Shown here: positions 1 through 3,641 of the stretch, one piece after another
How positions within the stretch are numbered: position 1 is the first letter of the stretch
Layout: each line of letters starts with the position of its first letter
From: a bacterium
GTDB taxonomy: Bacteria > Patescibacteriota > Minisyncoccia > Phycocordibacterales > UBA1550
Length of the DNA stretch: 5,394 bases
Direction: 5' to 3'
NCBI GenBank assembly: GCA_021823825.1
Contig: JAKANJ010000039.1
Span: 1 to 5,394, forward strand
Notes under the pieces: model-generated
The model's database searches: none
What the model saw: only the letters and a program-made list of their open reading frames with translations
Told to the model about the DNA's origin: nothing
Made by a program: the position numbers and the translations under genes

Positions 1-16
1 GGCACCGCACGGTGCC
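1..16. other. Perfect hairpin at the left window edge
   Basis: GGCACCG (1-7) and CGGTGCC (10-16) are perfect inverted repeats around a 2-base centre, in practice a 6-bp G+C-rich stem with a GCAC loop. No T-run follows on the forward strand, so it does not look like a forward terminator. It could be the end of a structured RNA or a terminator for a reverse-strand gene, whose T-tract would lie outside the window. A weaker CTGC/GCAG stem follows at 25-37. The role is unknown. Confidence 0.4.
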
Positions 17-38
17 CGCTCTTGCTGCATATGGCAGG

Positions 39-67
39 TTGACTTTTCCGCCCTAAAAGAGTACAGT
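39..67 (+). promoter_or_regulatory. Probable sigma70-type promoter for secE-nusG
   Basis: A -35 box TTGACT (39-44, 5 of 6 consensus bases) and a -10 box TACAGT (62-67, 4 of 6) are separated by exactly 17 bases. Transcription would start near 74, giving secE a leader of about 70 bases. A TATATA run at 67-72 is an alternative -10 but would need a 22-base spacer. Location directly before secE supports the call; this is a motif-based inference. Confidence 0.55.
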
Positions 68-75
68 ATATATAA

Positions 76-95
76 GCCCTGTGGGGCGGTTTTTT
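76..95 (+). terminator. Terminator-like hairpin in the secE leader
   Basis: GCCC (76-79) pairs with GGGC (84-87) across the loop TGTG; GG and six T residues (90-95) follow. An upstream CCGCCC (48-53) can instead pair with GGGCGG (84-89) directly before the T-run, giving a stronger stem with a loop of about 30 bases. Either form resembles an intrinsic terminator. It may end an upstream operon, with the promoter at 39-67 lying inside the long-loop form, or it may attenuate transcripts starting near 74. The sequence alone does not decide. Confidence 0.4.
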
Positions 96-144
96 AAAGA
101 TAGGCAATCTGTGGAGACCGTTCTGCTCGATTAATAAAACTACT

Positions 145-330
145 ATGCAGAAAATTATTGAATACATAAAAGAAGCGAAAAGCGAGCTCGCTCATGTTTC
201 CTGGCCTTCACGCCGAAAAGCAGTAGTTTCTACTATTATCGTCATTGTTATTTCTCTTGCTACGGCAATTTATCTCGGAATCTTTGATACTCTTTTTACG
301 ACTCTTATTAAAAATTTCATCACTCGCTAA
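145..330 (+). CDS. secE: Preprotein translocase subunit SecE
   Basis: SecE is the small clamp subunit of the SecYEG channel that moves unfolded proteins across or into the cytoplasmic membrane. The 61-residue product is the minimal single-span form common outside enterobacteria. It has an amphipathic N-terminal helix (about 1-22) containing the family signature ELAHVSWPSR at 14-23, then one hydrophobic membrane segment at about 26-47 and a short C-terminal tail. The ATG at 145 is the only reasonable start. No Shine-Dalgarno is visible: the bases before it are A+T-rich with no purine run. nusG follows after 9 bases, the classic secE-nusG pairing, which supports the assignment. A promoter lies at 39-67, and a terminator-like hairpin in the leader may modulate expression. 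Confidence 0.95.
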   Translation: MQKIIEYIKEAKSELAHVSWPSRRKAVVSTIIVIVISLATAIYLGIFDTLFTTLIKNFITR

Positions 331-339
331 TTTTCATCT

Positions 340-885
340 ATGGCAAAACAAGAAACAACTGGTGAACGCAAGTGGTATGCGATTCACACCTATGTGGGAT
401 ATGAGAATGCGGTGCTTCGCAATTTGAAGCAACGTATTGAGTCCTTGGGAATGGAGGACAAGATTTTCAACGTGCTTATTCCAATGGAGAAAAAAATTAA
501 AGTTAAGGGTGGCAAGCGCGTAGAGGTTGAAGAAAAAATCTACCCAGGATACATCCTTGTAGAAATGATGGTTACTGATGACTCTTGGTACGTGGTGCGC
601 AATACACCTCGCGTAACCGGCTTTGTCGGAGCGGGCGTTGTCCCCGTGCCTCTTGATCAGGCGGAGGTTGATATGCTCTTCAAGCGTATGACGGCGGGCA
701 CACCAAAGCACAACATTGACCTCGTGGTTGGTGACCAGGTGACTATTGTCGATGGTCCATTTAAGGACCTTGGCGGCAAAGTTGATGAGGTGGACAACGA
801 GCGTGGTCGCGCAAAGGTTCTCGTCTCTATGTTCGGTCGTGAGACGCCTGTTGAGCTTGATTTCCTTCAAATCTCAAAGATATAA
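340..885 (+). CDS. nusG: Transcription termination/antitermination protein NusG
   Basis: NusG binds the clamp helices of RNA polymerase through its N-terminal domain and contacts Rho or ribosomal protein S10 through its C-terminal KOW domain, coupling transcription to translation. The 181-residue product has the standard family length. The NGN domain covers about 11-115, starting at KWYAIHTYVGYE (11-22), with YPGYILVEM at 68-76 and VRNTPRVTGFVG at 86-97. The KOW domain starts at VGDQVTIVDGPF (130-141) and ends in the family-typical GRETPVELDF stretch (166-175). The ATG at 340 lies 9 bases after the secE stop, and the gap (TTTTCATCT) has no Shine-Dalgarno, so translation probably relies on coupling to secE or on an SD-independent route. 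The two genes most likely share one mRNA. No missing key element is seen. Confidence 0.97.
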   Translation: MAKQETTGERKWYAIHTYVGYENAVLRNLKQRIESLGMEDKIFNVLIPMEKKIKVKGGKRVEVEEKIYPGYILVEMMVTDDSWYVVRNTPRVTGFVGAGVVPVPLDQAEVDMLFKRMTAGTPKHNIDLVVGDQVTIVDGPFKDLGGKVDEVDNERGRAKVLVSMFGRETPVELDFLQISKI

Positions 886-924
886 ATATTAATACTTGAA
901 AAATCCTCAAGAGTAAGGTAGACT
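877..924 (+). promoter_or_regulatory. Probable rplK promoter with A+T-rich upstream tract
   Basis: TTGAAA (896-901) and TAGACT (919-924) are separated by 17 bases and preceded by an almost pure A/T tract (877-894) that resembles an UP element and overlaps the nusG stop codon. The predicted start is near 931, leaving only about 10 bases before the rplK ATG and excluding the GAGGA at 926-930 from that transcript. Promoter evidence is motif-based. A separate promoter would let rplK be expressed independently of secE-nusG. Confidence 0.5.
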
Positions 925-930
925 CGAGGA
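904..930 (+). promoter_or_regulatory. Hairpin that sequesters the rplK Shine-Dalgarno
   Basis: TCCTC (904-908) pairs with GAGGA (926-930), and GAGT (911-914) pairs with ACTC (922-925). This gives a 9-bp stem with a 2-base AA bulge and a 7-base loop. The right arm contains GAGGA, the only Shine-Dalgarno candidate for rplK (10 bases before the ATG). There is no T-run, so it is not a terminator. In read-through mRNA from secE-nusG the stem would mask the ribosome site. The same DNA overlaps the spacer and -10 box of the predicted rplK promoter, so it could instead be an operator-like repeat. Confidence 0.45.
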
Positions 931-940
931 ACTTACAATC

Positions 941-1363
941 ATGGCAAAGAAAATTACAAAAAAGGTAAAAGTAGTCATTCCAGCAGGAAAAGCAACCCCC
1001 GCACCACCTTTGGGGCCTGCGCTTGGTCAGGCTGGCGTAAATATTGGTGAATTCGTTACAAAGTTCAACGAAGCAACACGTGACCAAATGGGGGACCTCG
1101 TGCCAGTAGTCGTTACGGTGTACGAAGATCGTTCGTTCACGTTCACAATGAAAACACCCCCTGCATCAAACCTCCTTTTTAAGGTAGCAGGCATTGAGAA
1201 GGGCTCAAAAAAGAATGCAACATCAAAGGTTGCAACAATTACGAAAGCGCAACTTCAACAAGTAGCAGAGCGCAAGATGAAGGATTTGAATGCGAACGAC
1301 ATTGAGGCAGCAATGAAAATCATTGCAGGATCGGCACGTTCAGCAGGAATTGAAATTAAATAA
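941..1363 (+). CDS. rplK: 50S ribosomal protein L11
   Basis: L11 binds 23S rRNA in the GTPase-associated centre at the base of the L7/L12 stalk and helps couple elongation-factor GTP hydrolysis to the ribosome. The 140-residue product is full length. The N-terminal domain carries the conserved IPAGKATPAPPLGPALGQAG stretch (13-32), including Pro22 and Pro23 of the factor-facing region. A hinge lies near 71-76, and the rRNA-binding C-terminal domain ends in IIAGSARSAGIEIK (127-140). The start at 941 gives the usual MAKK beginning. nusG lies 55 bases upstream as in many bacteria, but rplA (L1), the normal next gene, is missing: a strong terminator begins 10 bases after the stop, then a reverse-strand gene. 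Expression probably comes both from its own promoter and from read-through of nusG. Confidence 0.97.
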   Translation: MAKKITKKVKVVIPAGKATPAPPLGPALGQAGVNIGEFVTKFNEATRDQMGDLVPVVVTVYEDRSFTFTMKTPPASNLLFKVAGIEKGSKKNATSKVATITKAQLQQVAERKMKDLNANDIEAAMKIIAGSARSAGIEIK

Positions 1364-1372
1364 ACTATTTTT

Positions 1373-1400
1373 GAAAAGCCCCGCTATCGCGGGGCTTTTC
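1373..1400. terminator. Strong intrinsic terminator of rplK (bidirectional form)
   Basis: A perfect 12-bp stem, GAAAAGCCCCGC (1373-1384) with GCGGGGCTTTTC (1389-1400), encloses a TATC loop. The G+C core is flanked by an A-tract and a T-tract, so it can work on either strand. It starts 10 bases after the rplK stop and would end the secE-nusG-rplK transcripts. Confidence 0.93.
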
Positions 1401-1410
1401 TTATGGAATT

Positions 1411-1447
1411 AAAAACACCCGAGAAATCCGTTAGGACTTCTCGGGTG
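1411..1447 (-). terminator. Intrinsic terminator of thyX
   Basis: CACCCGAGAA (1416-1425) pairs perfectly with TTCTCGGGTG (1438-1447), and an inner TCC/GGA pairing shortens the loop. Read on the reverse strand, the stem is followed by TTTTT (1411-1415 complement). It starts 7 bases beyond the thyX stop. With the adjacent rplK terminator it forms a tail-to-tail pair separating the convergent genes. Confidence 0.9.
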
Positions 1448-1454
1448 CGAGCCG

Positions 1455-2282
1455 TTACACTTTCTTGTACTTCGGCTTCCAGGAGCCGTTGCCATCTTTC
1501 GTGAAGTCACTGAAGAGCATCGGCTCACTTTCAATCATGAGCCCCGCGATTTTCGAGAACACGTGGAAGATCTCTTCTTCGGCGGACGGTTCGTCAGCAC
1601 GCATCGTGATGACATGGCGCAGGGCGCGCATGTTGCCGGACCAGACACCACCAGTGGCCACGCCCATGCCGACGATGCGACGGAGGCACGAAGTCACGCG
1701 CTTCTTGTAATGGAAGTTGTGGCTGCCTTCTTCCATGTCCCAGACCCCGAGGAGTTCTTTGTAGAACTCTTCTGTTGCCCCGAATGCACGATCGAAAATC
1801 TCGCGAGTTGCCTTCTTGCGGGCGGCGAGGTCAGCATCATCAGACGGGTTTTCCAGAATCGAATTGGGAACCCAGTAGGGAATGTCCTTGTCGAAGCGGA
1901 TGTACCGCATACTGCCTTCGGAAATTGCCCAGCCTGCACGGTGGCGGTTCATTTCGCCAGTAAAGACGCGGCTGACGCCTTCTATGGCGAAGTTGTACAC
2001 CGAGTGCTCAAATACTGAGCCGTGACCCGACTTGAGGATGTTGTCGATGTACTCGACGAGGTCAGTCCTGACCTTGGTAACGTTCGGGTTGAGACCAGGC
2101 TCAAAGCTCTTGTAGCAGCGCTTAGCCGCAAGGGCGATAAGAAGCGCTGGGTCGGTCACCGCTTCCTGCTCGGGAATCTCGTAGCCATTGGCTTCAAGAT
2201 AATCGAGCCACCGACGTACCTCAACGCGGTTTACGGACGTCTTCCCGATGAGGAAAACGTCGATATCAACATGCTTAGGCAT
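1455..2282 (-). CDS. thyX: Flavin-dependent thymidylate synthase ThyX
   Basis: ThyX makes dTMP from dUMP in the cytoplasm, using methylenetetrahydrofolate as carbon donor, FAD, and NADPH as reductant. It replaces the unrelated ThyA. The 275-residue product is longer than the approximately 220-residue Thermotoga form, mainly through an N-terminal extension. Visible motifs are HGSVFEH at 87-93 and the signature region RHRAGWAISEGSMRY at 113-127, with the Ser124/Arg126 pair that in the family binds and activates dUMP. Asn217 and Arg222 have the five-residue spacing of known dUMP-binding residues, followed by a C-terminal SAEEEIF (233-239) like the usual AQxEI. The signature is RHRx8S instead of the textbook RHRx7S. 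The ATG at 2282 has a strong TAAGGAG 5 bases upstream. G+C is about 56% by hand count and Lys/Glu codons favour AAG/GAG, unlike the neighbours, which hints at transfer. The gene lies divergent to tmk and close to dut, which make its product's next form and its substrate. Confidence 0.93.
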   Translation of the reverse strand: MPKHVDIDVFLIGKTSVNRVEVRRWLDYLEANGYEIPEQEAVTDPALLIALAAKRCYKSFEPGLNPNVTKVRTDLVEYIDNILKSGHGSVFEHSVYNFAIEGVSRVFTGEMNRHRAGWAISEGSMRYIRFDKDIPYWVPNSILENPSDDADLAARKKATREIFDRAFGATEEFYKELLGVWDMEEGSHNFHYKKRVTSCLRRIVGMGVATGGVWSGNMRALRHVITMRADEPSAEEEIFHVFSKIAGLMIESEPMLFSDFTKDGNGSWKPKYKKV

Positions 2283-2287
2283 GATAT

Positions 2288-2294
2288 CTCCTTA
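2288..2294 (-). promoter_or_regulatory. Strong Shine-Dalgarno of thyX
   Basis: On the reverse strand TAAGGAG sits 5 bases before the ATG, a near-perfect match to the 16S rRNA tail. It fixes the thyX start and stands out because secE, nusG, dut and argS have no such site. Confidence 0.85.
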
Positions 2295-2327
2295 TGTTTG
2301 TGGTTGCGAAAGTGCTACCTAATTCTC

Positions 2328-2356
2328 ACACTACCTTTCATCACTATCTGTGTCAA
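2328..2356 (-). promoter_or_regulatory. Probable sigma70-type promoter of thyX
   Basis: On the reverse strand, a perfect consensus -35 box TTGACA (complement of 2351-2356) is followed after 17 bases by TAGTGT (complement of 2328-2333, only 3 of 6 consensus bases but with the key T-A-T frame). Transcription would start near 2321, leaving a leader of about 40 bases ending in the strong Shine-Dalgarno. It is back-to-back with the tmk promoter. Confidence 0.6.
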
Positions 2357-2382
2357 TCTTTGTAGTCCGCACCTCTGGTTTA

Positions 2383-2391
2383 TGCTATAAA
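2383..2391 (+). promoter_or_regulatory. Extended -10 promoter element of tmk
   Basis: TGCTATAAA is an extended -10 (TGn plus TATAAA, 5 of 6 consensus bases). No good -35 box lies at a suitable distance, which is usual for extended -10 promoters. The start would be near 2398, giving a leader of about 25 bases. The overlapping TATGCT (2381-2386) is an alternative. Confidence 0.55.
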
Positions 2392-2412
2392 TGATGTGGA
2401 TAGCTGTGAGAC

Positions 2413-2418
2413 AGGAGA
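2413..2418 (+). promoter_or_regulatory. Shine-Dalgarno that decides the tmk start
   Basis: AGGAGA ends 4 bases before ATG 2423. It favours this start over the upstream in-frame GTG at 2396, which has no such site. Confidence 0.75.
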
Positions 2419-2422
2419 ATCC

Positions 2423-3055
2423 ATGAAAACACCATTTATCATAATAGACGGACTCGACGGTTGTGGAAAAGGAACGCAACTCAACCTTTTAAAGGAACGT
2501 GCATCACACGAGGGTCGCGTTTTTGTTTTTACGCGTGAACCAGGCGGAGCGCCCCTCTCAGAAAAATTGCGGGAACTGTTTAAGTCCGACATTGGGATGA
2601 AAGCAAGCGCCTTTACACAGTCGCTTATGATGTGGGCTTCGCGGCGTAATTATCTTGAGGAAATTGTCTGGCCTTCGCTGGCGAATAATGTTCCCGTGAT
2701 TTCAGATAGAGGTGACTCTTCAACACTTGCATATCAAGTATTTGCAAAGCAGACTCCAGAGTTAGAACCAGAATTCTGGCGTATGCGAAAGTTAGTATTT
2801 GGAGAGCAGGAGCCAAGTCTTTATATTATCTTGGATGTTCCTGCGGAAGTGGCGCGCGTTCGCTCGCTCGCCGACGGAGATCACTCTTCGCAATTTGATA
2901 TTGCGCCAATTGATTTTTACGAGCGTGTTCGTGCAGGATTCGGTGCTTTTGCAAAAGCACTTCCGGACAAGGTTGTAGTTATTGACGGGGATCGCTCTCC
3001 GGAGGAAATTCATAGAGATTTCTACCGTGTGGTGAGCGAGGCCTGTGGGTGGTGA
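2423..3055 (+). CDS. tmk: Thymidylate (dTMP) kinase
   Basis: The enzyme phosphorylates dTMP to dTDP with ATP, the step after ThyX on the way to dTTP. The 210-residue product fits the family. Its P-loop GLDGCGKGTQ is at 10-19, followed by the dTMP-kinase motif REPGG at 38-42. Arg74 lies in the MMWASRRNYL helix, DRGDSSTLAYQ at 95-105 matches the family DRxDxSxxAYQ signature, and a LID-like Arg/Asp-rich stretch lies at about 148-175. Two positions are unusual: Gly17 where most dTMP kinases have Ser/Thr after the P-loop lysine (the adenylate-kinase GKGTQ form), and Gly97 where the DR motif usually has Tyr, Phe or His. I chose ATG 2423 because AGGAGA (2413-2418) lies just upstream; an in-frame GTG at 2396 would add nine unconserved residues and overlap the likely transcription start. 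A terminator follows at 3068, so the gene is probably monocistronic. A related nucleoside monophosphate kinase is possible but less likely. Confidence 0.9.
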   Translation: MKTPFIIIDGLDGCGKGTQLNLLKERASHEGRVFVFTREPGGAPLSEKLRELFKSDIGMKASAFTQSLMMWASRRNYLEEIVWPSLANNVPVISDRGDSSTLAYQVFAKQTPELEPEFWRMRKLVFGEQEPSLYIILDVPAEVARVRSLADGDHSSQFDIAPIDFYERVRAGFGAFAKALPDKVVVIDGDRSPEEIHRDFYRVVSEACGW

Positions 3056-3067
3056 AGATGGCTTACA

Positions 3068-3103
3068 AAAACCCCGAGTGGAAACTCGGGGTTTTCTCTT
3101 TTT
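3068..3103 (+). terminator. Strong intrinsic terminator of tmk
   Basis: A 12-bp stem, AAAACCCCGAGT (3068-3079) with ACTCGGGGTTTT (3084-3095), is closed by a GGAA tetraloop of the stable GNRA class and followed by CTCTTTTTT. It starts 12 bases after the tmk stop, and the dut promoter begins only a few bases downstream. Confidence 0.93.
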
Positions 3104-3110
3104 TGCGGTG

Positions 3111-3119
3111 TGCTATGAT
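3111..3119 (+). promoter_or_regulatory. Extended -10 promoter element of dut
   Basis: TGCTATGAT is an extended -10 (TGn plus TATGAT, 5 of 6 consensus bases). The region 16-18 bases upstream is the T-rich tail of the tmk terminator, with no real -35 box. The predicted start near 3126 leaves a leader of about 17 bases, A/T-rich and without a Shine-Dalgarno. Confidence 0.55.
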
Positions 3120-3142
3120 GCTACCAGTTAATTTTTAAATTT

Positions 3143-3571
3143 ATGGCACTCCGACTCAATATTCAGAAACTTGATCCTCGCGCGGTAATTTTGTCGCACG
3201 CGCATGAAGGGGATGCGGGAATGGACCTTTGTGCTCTTGATCAGGTGCTTCTTCCCGCACACAAGCGTGCGCTTGTTGGAACAGGGCTTGCGATGGAAAT
3301 ACCTCTTGGATATGTCGGACTTGTTTGGGGGAAGAGCGGGCTTGCGACAAAACACGGAGTAGCAATTCTTGCGGGCGTTGTTGATGCGGGTTACCGTGGT
3401 GAAATAATGGTGGCTCTTTTAAACACCAGTGATGAAGATTATGTAATTGAAGCAGGCCACAAAATTGCACAGATGCTGATTCAAAAAATTGAACATCCAG
3501 AAATCGTTGAGGTGTCAGAATTATCAAGTACGACGAGAGGTGAGCAGGGGTTTGGCAGTACGGGGAAGTAA
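3143..3571 (+). CDS. dut: Deoxyuridine 5'-triphosphate nucleotidohydrolase (dUTPase)
   Basis: dUTPase splits dUTP into dUMP and pyrophosphate, which keeps uracil out of DNA and supplies the ThyX substrate. The 142-residue product has the length of the trimeric all-beta dUTPase family and shows its five motifs in order: 1, DAGMDL at 24-29; 2, KSGLA at 64-68; 3, GVVDAGYRGEI at 78-88, with the catalytic-site Asp81 and the Tyr84 that stacks on deoxyribose; 4, GHKIAQMLI at 105-113; 5, the glycine-rich RGEQGFGSTGK at 132-142, which closes over the triphosphate. Motif 2 has Lys64 where RSGLA is usual; the essential serine is kept. The dCTP deaminase alternative is disfavoured by the complete motif 5. 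The start at 3143 gives the normal N-terminus, and the upstream bases carry no Shine-Dalgarno. dut is separated from tmk by a terminator and has its own promoter. Confidence 0.95.
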   Translation: MALRLNIQKLDPRAVILSHAHEGDAGMDLCALDQVLLPAHKRALVGTGLAMEIPLGYVGLVWGKSGLATKHGVAILAGVVDAGYRGEIMVALLNTSDEDYVIEAGHKIAQMLIQKIEHPEIVEVSELSSTTRGEQGFGSTGK

Positions 3572-3624
3572 CCATTACCAAAAAAACGAAGTCATGAGCC
3601 TGGGTTTTTCTCCTGTCCCTATCG

Positions 3625-3633
3625 TGATATGAT
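3625..3633 (+). promoter_or_regulatory. Extended -10 promoter element of argS, next to the start codon
   Basis: TGATATGAT is an extended -10 ending only 8 bases before the argS ATG. With a normal 6-7 base discriminator the start would be near 3640-3641, giving a leaderless or almost leaderless mRNA. No convincing -35 box is visible; T-rich sequence lies at the right distance (3605-3610). Confidence 0.5.
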
Positions 3634-3641
3634 GCGTAGAT

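Noticed and set aside
1..144. A tRNA gene (for example tRNA-Trp, often found before secE)
   Set aside because: I found no anticodon arm, D-arm or T-arm consensus and no cloverleaf pairing. The hairpin at 1-16 is too short to be a tRNA part by itself.
334..870. Reverse-strand open frame of 178 codons opposite nusG
   Set aside because: It mirrors nearly the whole of nusG, which has full family conservation. The antisense product resembles no family I know.
904..930. Canonical L1-binding mRNA site upstream of rplK
   Set aside because: The position fits, but I cannot match the conserved L1-site internal loop sequence, and L1 may be absent from this lineage.
1563..2018. Forward open frame of 151 codons opposite thyX
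   Set aside because: thyX is intact with family motifs throughout. Long antisense frames are expected in a G+C-rich gene.
2396..2422. GTG at 2396 as the tmk start, adding nine residues
   Set aside because: It lies at or before the predicted transcription start and has no ribosome site, while ATG 2423 has a good one. The extra residues do not match the family N-terminus.
3053..3130. UGA recoded as glycine, as in Gracilibacteria and Absconditabacteria
   Set aside because: The tmk TGA falls at the expected family C-terminus and a strong terminator follows 12 bases later. No in-frame TGA occurs inside any conserved gene here.
3580..3612. Terminator between dut and argS (A-run and GGGTTTTTC)
   Set aside because: The A-run and T-run could pair weakly, but there is no G+C stem between them. 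I see no credible terminator, so dut transcripts may run into argS.
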